A stretch of DNA of 15,276 nt from JBLIOB01 sp047639575 (GCA_047639575.1 JBLIOB010000086.1:1-15276), one strand, 5' to 3'. Positions 1 through 7,151 are shown, counted from the first letter of the stretch. Program-made: numbers and translations. The notes: a model not told the origin generated them from the letters alone.

Positions 1-104
1 TCTTATCACGGGTGTAACGCGAATTATTAAATCGGTTACTCGTTACAAATGTAATAGTCAAGATTGAAGAAAAGGTTCAATGAAGTGTTAAATAAAATTG
101 GGAT

Positions 105-228
105 TTCGCCTCGGATGTTTTCTACTCCTGAACGAAGCAGTAAAACATCGTCCCCTAAAGGGGATCAAAATTCAACATCCCCTTTAGGGGACGATTAATA
201 GCAGGTCTTTACCTGTTATTAATCAGGG
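105..228. repeat. Hairpin-rich intergenic repeat, copy 1 (124 bp)
   Basis: This copy matches 301-423 almost base for base (two substitutions and one extra A in the loop). It holds three inverted repeats in order. The first is an outer 8-bp pair at 114-121/142-149. The second is a perfect 19-bp pair at 147-165/177-195 with an 11-nt loop, whose arm is itself largely palindromic (tcccctaaagggga). The third is a 13-bp pair with one G-T wobble at 194-206/211-223 with a 4-nt loop. No open frame of note crosses it. It resembles REP/BIME-like dispersed extragenic palindromes; whether it is dispersed in the genome cannot be seen here. Strand is undefined. Confidence 0.85.
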
Positions 229-300
229 GCTGAAGCCTACAGATGAGATTTGATAATGCGTAAATATAATGATATAAGATTCTTGATTTTCTGGGCTGCA

Positions 301-423
301 TTCGCCCCGGATGTTTTCTACTTCTGAACGAAGCAGTAAAACATCGTCCCCTAAAGGGGATCAAATTCAACATCCCCTTTAGGGGACGATTAATAGCAGG
401 TCTTTACCTGTTATTAATCAGGG
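301..423. repeat. Hairpin-rich intergenic repeat, copy 2 (123 bp)
   Basis: This is a direct repeat of 105-228 in the same orientation, separated from it by 72 bp of unrelated sequence. The same stems are present: a 19-bp perfect pair at 343-361/372-390 with a 10-nt loop, and a 13-bp wobble pair at 389-401/406-418. It ends 8 bp beyond the stop codon of the SUMF1-like gene (434-432, minus strand), so its stems could form in that transcript and act as a terminator or 3' stabiliser. That role is an inference from position. Confidence 0.85.
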
Positions 424-431
424 ACGAAACG

Positions 432-1471
432 CTACAAGTCACTCGGGTCTTTATCATCAACATACCTTAAGTCAATGAGAATTCTAAATCCTGTGAAACA
501 GTTTTGCGGGTCTTCAAAGTTGTTTTCAAATACATTTAATTTTGAGGGAGGATCGAACCAGCTTCCTCCCAAAGAGTTCCTGTCTTCCCTGCTGTTCCAA
601 GAGGGCTGAGATAAGACCATTTCTCTCACGTTACCACAAATGTTGTAGAGGCCCATCTCATTTTGTTTGCCATATTTCACAGTTCTGGGCATCTCAAATG
701 GACCAGTAGAATGATAGCAACTGTCGTCCGAGTTATTGTACGTCTTGAATCTAGCCGAAGAGTCGGCATAAATGTAATTGTAACAAAGGTTGTTTCGCCA
801 GCCTAGATATACGGTATCATTGCTTCCATTTTTTCTTTGCTTTTTGGTCAATTCGGTTTTGTAATTGTTGTAGCCAAATGGAAGCGGCTGCACGGTATCT
901 TCAAGGCCGACTGCAGCTTTTATCCATTCGTGCGTAGTAGGAAGTCGCACAGTTAATTTTAGAGTCGAATCCCATTTTAAATTGAATTGTTCATTCAAAT
1001 ATTCTTCAACATATGCGCAAAAGGCGATTGCTCCTTTATACGGTATATTTATTATGGGATAATTATCAAAAGCCGGATGCCAATGATAATTTCGGATCAT
1101 GTTAAATCCATTATAACAAGGTTCATTCCATAATGTCGAATCTGGTTTGTATTGTTCTACAAGATTCGTTTGACCAGAATCCTTTAAGATTGGAGGAAAA
1201 CCCGATATTCATTCACGCTAATTTCTGTTTTACTCAAGTAAAACTCGTTTTCTAAGGAGATATGTTTATATACTATTGAATCTCCATTCTTAATTGGAAT
1301 AACCATCGGAATATTATCGATTAATTGAAAATTTCGCTTACTTAATTCTGATTGGATGCCTGTTAGACTTGGCCATACTGGTCTGCCTTGTACACCAACT
1401 AATGTGCTTCCATGAGCACAACCTAACAAGGCCAAACTGAGCGCGATAAGTAGTTGAGAAATTAGTTTCAT
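432..1471 (-). pseudogene. SUMF1/FGE-like lipoprotein gene, split by frameshift
   Basis: Two minus-strand reading frames together encode one protein. The upstream part (1471-1184) starts MKLISQLLIALSLALLGC, a lipoprotein signal with lipobox LLGC, and runs into FYLSKTEISVNEYRVF, the usual opening of a SUMF1/formylglycine-generating-enzyme domain. It stops at a TAA at 1186-1184. The rest continues in the -1 frame, open from about 1208 to the TAG at 434-432. It carries HPAFDNYP, LPTTHEW, GLYNICGNVREMV, LGGSWFD and GFRI, all typical landmarks of the fold in order. One added base near 1184-1190 would restore a protein of about 345 aa, a normal size. SUMF1-type lipoproteins in this phylum include the gliding/secretion proteins GldJ and GldK, which share the HPAFD.YP stretch, but assignment to them is not justified. 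No canonical slippery heptamer lies at the junction, so mutation or sequencing error is more likely than programmed frameshifting. A weak -7-like box lies at 1502-1495. Confidence 0.8.
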
Positions 1472-1595
1472 ATACTAATAACTTGAGGGAAGGAAAAAGA
1501 TACTTGAACCAAATTGACAAATCATTGAACTTCTCTATCAACATTCTTGTAGAGACTTAACGTTTCTTTGAAGTATAAATTAAAAAACTAAAATC

Positions 1596-1907
1596 ATGTC
1601 AGAGAAAGTAACAGTAATCGTAGCGGCTAAGCCGAATCCAGAAGAAAAAGAATCATTAATAGGATATACGTCTCAAGCAACTCCAATGTTCGGAAAAAGA
1701 GGAGCTAAGGTGACTTCTAAATACGCGACAGACCAAGTAATTGCAGGTGAAGATGGACCGATGCTAACTTTAGTTGCGGAATTTCCAAACCAAGCAGCTG
1801 TAGATGATCTTTTCAATTCAGAAGAATACAAAGCTATAATTCCATTAAGAGACAAAGGATTTTCTTACATCCATATCTATGCAGGTAAGGACATTATGGA
1901 AAGCTAA
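1596..1907 (+). CDS. DUF1330 family protein
   Basis: This is a 103-aa cytoplasmic protein with no signal or membrane segment. The pattern matches DUF1330 (PF07045), a small dimeric alpha/beta-barrel fold. It has a beta strand near residues 4-12 and a K..S(K)Y central strand with an acidic turn. Then comes LVAEFPNQAAVDDLFNSEEYKAIIPLRDKG at about 57-86 (given here as the family's EFP..AA..(F/W)..SEEY..I.P.R signature), then a final strand. The enzymatic role of the family is not well defined. The ATG at 1596 follows an A-rich leader without a Shine-Dalgarno sequence, as is usual in this phylum. The gene stands alone, between the frameshifted SUMF1 gene (divergent) and a convergent unknown gene, and is followed by its own terminator at 1934-1966. 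Confidence 0.85.
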   Translation: MSEKVTVIVAAKPNPEEKESLIGYTSQATPMFGKRGAKVTSKYATDQVIAGEDGPMLTLVAEFPNQAAVDDLFNSEEYKAIIPLRDKGFSYIHIYAGKDIMES

Positions 1908-1933
1908 AAAAAACACATTTAAAATATGAAAAG

Positions 1934-1966
1934 CGTTATTTGATTTATCAGGTGGCGTTTTTTTTT
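1934..1966 (+). terminator. Intrinsic terminator after DUF1330 gene
   Basis: Arms at 1934-1944 and 1947-1957 can pair over 11 bp in RNA. The pairs are four G-U wobbles plus Watson-Crick pairs, with the innermost pair probably open to give a 4-nt loop. A run of nine T follows at 1958-1966. Because the wobbles become A-C mismatches on the other strand, the structure is specific to plus-strand transcripts, fitting its place 27 bp after the DUF1330 stop codon. Confidence 0.75.
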
Positions 1967-1998
1967 GATTTTATTTTCTTACCAGATTAATACATTTG
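1965..1998 (+). promoter_or_regulatory. Promoter-like element with no clear downstream gene
   Basis: TTG at 1965-1967 and a perfect TAnnTTTG box (TACATTTG) at 1991-1998 are 23 bp apart, within the range for the Bacteroidota housekeeping promoter. No convincing plus-strand gene follows. A transcript starting near 2005 would enter the 3' end of the minus-strand gene at 2066-2395 as antisense. The TTG overlaps the T-run of the preceding terminator, so chance occurrence in AT-rich DNA is quite possible. Confidence 0.3.
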
Positions 1999-2065
1999 TA
2001 TCCAAAATGATGACTTGAAGTTAGAACAGAGCGATAATGTTTGTATTGTCGGAGTTCGAGTATAA

Positions 2066-2395
2066 CTACGTCCGTCCGTACTTTGAGGCTTTCTGCCAGC
2101 AGTAGGTAGAAAGATTCCCTTGTTCATTTCGATATACCTTGACAGTTGCATATTGATCTACTAGCTGGCTGAAACAAAACTTCATTGCTTTGGCAGTCAT
2201 TCTTTTCGGATCGTACCCAAATTCAGTCAAAATGGAATTCACCAGAGACCGCCCTAAATGATCCTCTTGAAAACGTTGACTGATTTCTCCATAAGAATTA
2301 ACAAACAACAGGGTATGACAAATAATTCCAGAAGCCGTTTGTCCTATAGTGTGCTTTTTGATCTGTACGTGATGCTGACCTTCTCTAAAATTCAT
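2066..2395 (-). CDS. Hypothetical protein, 109 aa
   Basis: I do not recognise this family. The protein is soluble and basic at its ends, with no signal peptide or membrane segment. A mixed alpha/beta composition is suggested, with a hydrophobic stretch TASGIICHTLLFVNSYGEI near residues 20-38. A helical middle (LVNSILTEFGYDPKRM) follows, and the C-terminus is aromatic and basic (YCWQKASKYGRT). It is probably a real gene. A perfect -7 box (TACCTTTG on the minus strand, 2429-2422) sits 27 bp before its ATG, no better frame competes over the region, and it forms a divergent pair with the hydrolase at 2494. Function is unknown. Confidence 0.6.
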   Translation of the reverse strand: MNFREGQHHVQIKKHTIGQTASGIICHTLLFVNSYGEISQRFQEDHLGRSLVNSILTEFGYDPKRMTAKAMKFCFSQLVDQYATVKVYRNEQGNLSTYCWQKASKYGRT

Positions 2396-2421
2396 CTTAG
2401 CAAGTATTAATTCACTATACT

Positions 2422-2429
2422 CAAAGGTA
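2422..2429 (-). promoter_or_regulatory. -7 box of the 2066-2395 gene, with overlapping inverted repeat
   Basis: Read on the minus strand, 2429-2422 is TACCTTTG, a full match to TAnnTTTG, 27 bp upstream of the ATG at 2395. No good TTG lies at the expected -33 distance. An inverted repeat AAGGT/ACCTT (2424-2428/2435-2439, centred on TTTAAA) overlaps it and could be an operator in this divergent intergenic region. Confidence 0.45.
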
Positions 2430-2493
2430 TTTAAACCTTCGAATTAATCCATGGTAATCTGTGTATCTTCACGCCTCACTAATTTGGGTTTGA

Positions 2494-4341
2494 ATGAAGT
2501 TGATATTATTTACAGGGTTATTAGTATTGGTAAGTATGGTCTCTAAGGCACAGCCTGTAGATTCTACTTATATGGTGAACAACTATTCCAAAACGATTCA
2601 TTCTATTCAAATGAGAGATGGAATTGAGTTATACACTATTGTTTACACTCCCAATGCTCCAGGGAATTATCCAATTTTAATGAATAGAACATGTTATAAT
2701 GCTTCTAGAAAAGATAATTATAACGTATCAACTCAGCCTTCTCCTTACCTAATAAGAGACTTATACATCCTTGTTTTTCAAGACGTAAGAGGTCGTTATA
2801 TGTCAGGAGGAACCTTTGATAATATGCGTCCGAATATTCCTGGGAATAAAAAAGAAGATATTGACGAGAGCTCAGATACTTTTGACTCGATTGATTGGAT
2901 GATTAAGAATTTAAAAAAGAACAATGGAAAAGTCGGAATTTTCGGAATCTCATATCCAGGTTTCTACGCTGCAGCAGCGCTTCCTGATGCCCACCCTGCA
3001 TTAAAGGCAGTTTCTCCTCAGGCTCCAGTATCTGATTTCTTTTTCGATGACTTTCATCATCATGGAGCGTATTTACAAAGCTATACACCAGCATTTTCGG
3101 TATTTGGATATCAGAAGACAGAAAAAACAAAAGAAGACTGGTATAAAGAAGAAATGAACCGAATGTGGGATGTAGAAGTTTCTGACGGATATGAATTTTA
3201 CCTGAATCTAGGGCCATTATCAAATACAACGAAACGGTTTCATCATGATAATCTGTTTTGGAAACAGGTCATTTCTCATCCCAACTATGACGAGTTTTGG
3301 CAAAAAAGAAGCATCCTTCCGCACTTGAAAGATGTAACACCTGCAGTGATGACAGTAGGTGGGTGGTATGATGCAGAAGATCTGTACGGTCCTCTGAATA
3401 TCTATAAAACAATAGAGAAGAATAATCCAGAGGCAGATAACGTGATCGTAATGGGCCCATGGACACATGGAGGCTGGGCAAAAGAAAGAGGTCAGCAAAC
3501 GGTTAATCATATCTATTATGGAGATAGCATATCAACAGGCTATCAAAAAGAAATTGAACTTCTATTTTTTCAAAAGCACTTGAAAGGTGAATCTGAAGAA
3601 AAACTTCCTGAGGCCTATATGTACGATACTGGATTGAAAAAATGGGAGAAGCATCATGTATGGCCACCACAAAAGAACTACGGTCATGGAATTAAATTTG
3701 GAAAAAATGGAGGACTGGTTATAGATGAACTGTATCGAAGTGACCTTTCATGGTCTTACTTGAGTGATCCCGCACATCCTGTACCTTATCGATCTGAAAT
3801 TGAAGGATTAACATTTACACCTAGAATGTTTATTACCGATGACCAGCGTCATGCAGCTAAGAGAAATGATGTGCTAACTTTTCAGACTGAGGCATTGAAT
3901 AGTAATTTCAAAATGGTTGGTGAAATAATGGCCAAACTGGTTGTCTCCATGACTGGAACTGATGCAGATTTTATCGTGAAAATCATAGATGTGTATCCAG
4001 AAGACCATAAAGAATATGAGCATAATCCGGAAAATGTCACCATGAAAGGCTATGAGCAATTAGTTCGGCATGAAACGTTTCGAGGGCGATTCAGGAATAG
4101 TTATGAAAAGCCAGAACCATTTGTTCCAGGTAAGAAAACGGAAGTAAATGTTCCGTTGCAAGATATTAATCACACCTTTAAAAAGGGACATAGAGTTATG
4201 ATCCAAATTCATAGCACTTGGTTCCCATACATTGATCGGAACCCGCAAAAATATGTGGAGAATATCTTTGAAGCTAAAGAGTCTGATTTTATTAAATCAA
4301 CCATCACTATTCATGGAGAATCGATGATTAGAATCAACTAG
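2494..4341 (+). CDS. Secreted CocE/NonD (peptidase S15-like) hydrolase
   Basis: This is a 615-aa exported alpha/beta hydrolase of the X-Pro dipeptidyl-peptidase (S15)/CocE family, which includes acyl hydrolases such as cocaine esterase and glutaryl-7-ACA acylase. The signal peptide MKLILFTGLLVLVSMVSKA is probably cut before Q20. The N-terminal catalytic domain (about 35-340) shows DVRGRYMSGG (97-106) and the nucleophile elbow GISYPG with Ser153. The likely acid is Asp293 in GGWYDAED, and the likely base is His325 in GPWTHGGW. The jelly-roll C-terminal domain (about 370-612) has the expected DADFIVKIIDVYPED and GHRVMIQIHSTWFP strands. Length is normal for the family. The substrate cannot be told from sequence; bacterial homologues are often annotated as acylases or alpha-amino acid ester hydrolases. 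A weak promoter (TTC-N23-TATCTTCA, 2438-2471) precedes it, and the transporter gene follows after 36 bp. Confidence 0.9.
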   Translation: MKLILFTGLLVLVSMVSKAQPVDSTYMVNNYSKTIHSIQMRDGIELYTIVYTPNAPGNYPILMNRTCYNASRKDNYNVSTQPSPYLIRDLYILVFQDVRGRYMSGGTFDNMRPNIPGNKKEDIDESSDTFDSIDWMIKNLKKNNGKVGIFGISYPGFYAAAALPDAHPALKAVSPQAPVSDFFFDDFHHHGAYLQSYTPAFSVFGYQKTEKTKEDWYKEEMNRMWDVEVSDGYEFYLNLGPLSNTTKRFHHDNLFWKQVISHPNYDEFWQKRSILPHLKDVTPAVMTVGGWYDAEDLYGPLNIYKTIEKNNPEADNVIVMGPWTHGGWAKERGQQTVNHIYYGDSISTGYQKEIELLFFQKHLKGESEEKLPEAYMYDTGLKKWEKHHVWPPQKNYGHGIKFGKNGGLVIDELYRSDLSWSYLSDPAHPVPYRSEIEGLTFTPRMFITDDQRHAAKRNDVLTFQTEALNSNFKMVGEIMAKLVVSMTGTDADFIVKIIDVYPEDHKEYEHNPENVTMKGYEQLVRHETFRGRFRNSYEKPEPFVPGKKTEVNVPLQDINHTFKKGHRVMIQIHSTWFPYIDRNPQKYVENIFEAKESDFIKSTITIHGESMIRIN

Positions 4342-4353
4342 CGGATATTCCCT

Positions 4354-4361
4354 TACATTTG
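4354..4361 (+). promoter_or_regulatory. -7 box before the AI-2E-type transporter gene
   Basis: TACATTTG is a perfect TAnnTTTG match 16 bp before the ATG at 4378 and 12 bp after the hydrolase stop codon. The matching -33 element is poor (TTAG at 4328-4331, 22-bp spacer). The transporter may therefore have its own promoter in addition to read-through from the hydrolase gene. Confidence 0.35.
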
Positions 4362-4377
4362 ATATAAGATCAACTTT

Positions 4378-5508
4378 ATGGAATTATCGAATTTAAAGAA
4401 ATACAAATCTCACCTAATTTTCTCGGGATTAATCTTGACGTTTGTAATTGCGTTCTATTATGCAGGAGAAATCATTCTCCCTTTTATATTAGGTCTGATT
4501 GGCGCGGCTATCTTTAATCCAGCAATAAAAAAGATTCAAAAATTAATTCCAAACAGAAGTGTATCTGTTACGGTTTTACTAACGATGATTGTAGGGTTAT
4601 TTGTTGGTGCCATTATGTTGTTTAGCAGTTTGATTGTGAATGACTTTAAACGGTTTAATGAAGCCTTTGTCATCTTTGCGGATAACAATTCTGAAGGTAT
4701 AGATGAAGTTACTAATGAGGTTAAAAACTACATCAGTAAAATCTATTCCGAAGTCGACTTGGAAAAGGCTATAGGCGAAACGAACATTGATTCATTGGCA
4801 CTTGATGCGGAAACAATTGCCGCTTCGGTTTCTAAGTTAACTTCCTTTTTCTCCTCAGACGCAGAGACGGTGGAAGTAGACAGAAGCTACAATTGGTTCC
4901 TAATTGTAATCTATTCTATAGGCTACTTCATAATGATTATTTACTCATACCCCTATTTTGAATCAAGGTATCAACGATATTTTGGTCAGAGCGAAAAGAC
5001 TAATAAGTACTTAACTAGTATCATTCAAGACTTTAATGTCACTTTTACTACCTACTTCAGACAACGTACTAAAGTAGTCTTAATCTGCTCTTTTGTTTTT
5101 ATTGTTGCATTCTTAATCATAGGGATTCCAGGTGCAATAATTCTAGGCGTTGTAGCGGGAATATTATGTTATGTATCACATTTCCATTTTCTGGCCTTAA
5201 TTCCTCTTTCATTGAGTTGTTGGGCTCTTTCTATAGAGCAAGGGCAGTCTTTCCTTCTGTATTTTGGAATTGTATTCGGATTATTTATCATCATTGCCGT
5301 ATTAGAAGAGCTCGTTTTCTTTCCAAAAATTATGAAAGGTGTTGCTAACATGAATTCTGCGATTATGTTCGTGTCAATAGCATTTTGGACTTATGTATTT
5401 GGAGGAGTTGGTTTAGTAATTGCCCTTCCTCTAACTACTGTAATTTTAATTTATATAGATAGATTACTTAGAAATAGAGAGCCGTTAAATAAAGAGGAAA
5501 TGCAATAG
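4378..5508 (+). CDS. AI-2E family transporter (permease)
   Basis: This 376-aa inner-membrane protein of the AI-2E transporter family (PF01594) has the family's usual length of about 350 aa. Hydrophobic segments lie near residues 12-48, 62-87, 172-192, 232-275, 290-312 and 325-358. A soluble, acidic stretch sits between about 88 and 170, as in the family. The C-terminal FGGVGLVIALPLTTVILIYIDRLL segment (about 342-365, shown here only as its key motif GGxGLxxALPL) is diagnostic. Members have been linked to AI-2 export and to Na+/H+ exchange, but most are of unknown substrate and the name should not be taken literally. It lies 36 bp after the hydrolase and may be co-transcribed. No Lux-type gene is nearby. 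Confidence 0.88.
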   Translation: MELSNLKKYKSHLIFSGLILTFVIAFYYAGEIILPFILGLIGAAIFNPAIKKIQKLIPNRSVSVTVLLTMIVGLFVGAIMLFSSLIVNDFKRFNEAFVIFADNNSEGIDEVTNEVKNYISKIYSEVDLEKAIGETNIDSLALDAETIAASVSKLTSFFSSDAETVEVDRSYNWFLIVIYSIGYFIMIIYSYPYFESRYQRYFGQSEKTNKYLTSIIQDFNVTFTTYFRQRTKVVLICSFVFIVAFLIIGIPGAIILGVVAGILCYVSHFHFLALIPLSLSCWALSIEQGQSFLLYFGIVFGLFIIIAVLEELVFFPKIMKGVANMNSAIMFVSIAFWTYVFGGVGLVIALPLTTVILIYIDRLLRNREPLNKEEMQ

Positions 5509-5523
5509 AAAGTTAATCCCGCC

Positions 5524-5874
5524 CTATTTTAGTACGGTTATTGCCACACATACAACAGATTCGAAAGTCCTTACTTTATGACCCTTACCTAAGTGATCAT
5601 CGAGTAAAATAACATCTCCTCCTTTGAATTTTCTTTTTTCTCCATCGCTAACTTCCAATTCAATTTCGCCTTCAAGAATAGTTAGATACACTTTTTTAGA
5701 AACAGGACGAAAATCCCATTCAGAATGAGGATTTACATTTTGATAGTAAAAACTACTGACGTTTTTCTCTTCCTGAGTGTAGTAACCCATTGGGGAAGAC
5801 GCTTCCATAATCATTGAGTAGGTTTCAAAATGACTGGTACCATTAACGTCAGTGTATAATCTTGTAATATCCAT
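5524..5874 (-). CDS. Cupin domain protein, 116 aa
   Basis: This is a small single-domain cupin. The second half holds the cupin core: VYLTILEGEIELEVSDGEKR, then FKGGDVILLDD, the usual G(x)5-7PxG-like turn replaced by KGGDVI, then GHKVRTF with a possible metal-binding His. The start is placed at 5874 (MDITRLY) rather than the in-frame ATG at 5910. The 5910 ATG would sit between the -33 and -7 elements of the promoter at 5898-5928, and its extra residues look like translated leader. Such cupins bind small ligands or metals, or act as auxiliary enzymes; nothing here fixes the function. It converges on the transporter gene with 15 bp between stop codons. Confidence 0.78.
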   Translation of the reverse strand: MDITRLYTDVNGTSHFETYSMIMEASSPMGYYTQEEKNVSSFYYQNVNPHSEWDFRPVSKKVYLTILEGEIELEVSDGEKRKFKGGDVILLDDHLGKGHKVRTFESVVCVAITVLK

Positions 5875-5897
5875 AATTAGAAATTGAAAATTTAGAA

Positions 5898-5928
5898 GAA
5901 AGATACACAACTTGAGGAATAAGTCAAA
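5898..5928 (-). promoter_or_regulatory. Bacteroidota-type promoter of the cupin gene
   Basis: On the minus strand, TTTG (5928-5925), a 19-bp spacer and TATCTTTC (5905-5898) match the -33 TTTG / -7 TAnnTTTG pattern with one mismatch. The predicted start lies near 5892, about 18 nt before the ATG at 5874. Confidence 0.55.
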
Positions 5929-5955
5929 TCCTCAGTAGGTGCAAAGGCCAAAATT

Positions 5956-6174
5956 TTAATCGTCCAATTCTTCGCACTTAAAACCACAATTTTCCACCAT
6001 TTGAATTACGTCACTTTGATTTAAACTGTCTTTTGCAACTACCCTGAGCACGTTGTCAACATCATTTATATCCACCGACCAATCTTTAATACTCACATGA
6101 ATATCAAATACCGGTTTAATAGCCTGTAAACGCTGCTCGGTGGCTATATCTGTTTTTAGAATTAATAAGTTCAT
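5956..6174 (-). CDS. Small HMA-like (ferredoxin-fold) protein, 72 aa
   Basis: This small acidic cytoplasmic protein has the beta-alpha-beta-beta-alpha-beta rhythm of heavy-metal-associated/ACT-like domains. The strand LLILKTDI is followed by a helix and the strand VSIKDWSVDINDVDNVLRVVA. Then comes the helix SDVIQMVENC and GFKCEEL. It lacks the CxxC metal motif of true HMA domains; the two cysteines (about 64 and 68) are differently placed. I have the impression that close relatives occur widely in Bacteroidota as uncharacterised proteins. Its ATG overlaps the stop codon of the membrane protein gene (ATGA at 6174-6171), which implies translational coupling and a shared function with the sigma factor unit. 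Confidence 0.75.
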   Translation of the reverse strand: MNLLILKTDIATEQRLQAIKPVFDIHVSIKDWSVDINDVDNVLRVVAKDSLNQSDVIQMVENCGFKCEELDD

Positions 6175-6614
6175 TCTTCAGATTTAGGTTCAGGATTAAC
6201 AATCGGAGATGGATCTGTGTTAGCAGGCTGATTCATTTTATCGACATAATTATCGTATGCTTTGTCACCTTCTTCTTGCCAGAATTTATCGTAGTGTTTC
6301 CATTTAGAAAAGTCACTTTTTTTCTTCTTTTTGGAATCGATATCACAGTCCCAGTCGCTATTTCTTTTTTTACTTTTGCTTCTGCCTCCGCATCCGCCTA
6401 TCAGAATTTTAGCTAATATAAATAGGCCCACCGCTTGCCAATAAGTTATGGTCGAAAGTCCAAATAGATCCGGCATCAACCAATTCCAAAGCCACATTAT
6501 TACAAAGCCTAATAAAATGGCTAATCCTATAATTGCTGCTCCTCCGAAAATGATCATTGCCGCAATGGCTGCTGGGTTTTTACCCCTCATTTTATGTTTC
6601 CAATAATTTGACAT
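6171..6614 (-). CDS. Two-TM membrane protein of the ECF sigma operon
   Basis: This 147-aa protein has two hydrophobic segments (about 14-43 and 57-75) joined by a conserved-looking turn, WLWNWLMPDLFGLSTITYWQA (42-61; key residues W, N, P, LFGL, YWQA). A Gly/Cys-rich bend (GGCGG), a basic and Lys-rich soluble stretch (79-105) and an acidic, proline-rich tail follow. A WNWLMPxLFGL...YWQA membrane hairpin next to an ECF sigma gene is a recurrent arrangement in Bacteroidota, as far as I recall. It lies 3 bp after the sigma gene and overlaps the next gene by 4 bp. A role as membrane-bound regulator (anti-sigma-like) is inferred from context; it has no recognisable anti-sigma domain of the ZAS or FecR type. 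Confidence 0.8.
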   Translation of the reverse strand: MSNYWKHKMRGKNPAAIAAMIIFGGAAIIGLAILLGFVIMWLWNWLMPDLFGLSTITYWQAVGLFILAKILIGGCGGRSKSKKRNSDWDCDIDSKKKKKSDFSKWKHYDKFWQEEGDKAYDNYVDKMNQPANTDPSPIVNPEPKSEE

Positions 6615-6617
6615 TTT

Positions 6618-7151
6618 TTAAGTTTTAATTAATTTTTCTAATTCTTTGAATAGCTGTGATATCGCTCGATGTCTTCTTGACATCAATGTTCCTTCAGGTA
6701 TTCCTGTTTCCGATGCTATCTCCTTATAGCTATAGCCTTCAATATCAATTGCTATAATTATATCCCTATAAGGAGGTTTTAAATTTGAGATCGCTAATTC
6801 CAATTTATCCTTCATCTCTTCCGAATAAGAATTGGCTACTTGGTCATGTAAGTGAGTTATTTCAAATAGTTTGTTTCCTAACTCATCTTCGCTGTTAACA
6901 GTTGACTTCCCTTTTCGCATTACGTCTACAATCTTATTCCTGATAGATCTATACACGAATCCGGCAACATTGTTAATTGGCGAATACCTTTCGGCTCCAG
7001 AAAAAAGATTTACCGCTACATCTTGAAGAATGTCTTCAGCATCGCGATCTGTAGTTGCCCTAATTCTTGATTCAACATAAGACCGCATTGAGTGGTACTC
7101 ATTGTTGAAAAATGATTCGAGTTTCTTTTTATTTTCTTTGTCTGGGGTCAT
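6618..7151 (-). CDS. ECF-type RNA polymerase sigma factor
   Basis: This 177-aa sigma-70 family factor has only regions 2 and 4, the hallmark of the ECF group. Region 2 spans about 13-82, with DAEDILQDVAVNLF (37-50) as the core-binding helix and VAGFVYRSIRNKIVDVMRK (62-80) as the -10 recognition helix. Region 4 spans about 115-172, with LKPPYRDIII and a helix-turn-helix at about 141-166 (YSYKEIASETGIPEGTLMSRRHRA). Length is normal. It heads a tight three-gene unit with the membrane protein and the HMA-like protein. Its upstream region (7152-7339) lacks a clear TAnnTTTG promoter. This may mean expression from a different, perhaps self-recognised, promoter; an inverted repeat lies at 7260-7280. 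Confidence 0.92.
   Translation of the reverse strand: MTPDKENKKKLESFFNNEYHSMRSYVESRIRATTDRDAEDILQDVAVNLFSGAERYSPINNVAGFVYRSIRNKIVDVMRKGKSTVNSEDELGNKLFEITHLHDQVANSYSEEMKDKLELAISNLKPPYRDIIIAIDIEGYSYKEIASETGIPEGTLMSRRHRAISQLFKELEKLIKT

Larger units (their letters stand above)
1..431. other. Gene-free region carrying two repeats
   Basis: No supported coding region or RNA gene is visible in this stretch. Apart from the two hairpin repeats at 105-228 and 301-423, the sequence at 1-104 and 229-300 is AT-rich and shows only a short 5-bp inverted repeat (TTACA/TGTAA) near position 45-57. The window edge may cut off a neighbouring gene on the left. Confidence 0.6.

Noticed and set aside
105..423. Two repeats with palindromic parts as a minimal CRISPR array
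   Set aside because: Repeats are 124 bp, spacer 72 bp, only two copies, and there are no cas genes; the structure fits extragenic palindromes instead.
1184..1200. Programmed -1 frameshift in the SUMF1-like gene
   Set aside because: The junction CAATCTTAAAGG contains no X XXY YYZ slippery heptamer in the upstream frame, and no downstream pseudoknot was evident.
2037..2105. 22-codon plus-strand ORF downstream of the orphan promoter
   Set aside because: Very short, overlaps the 3' end of a better supported minus-strand gene, and has no recognisable motif.
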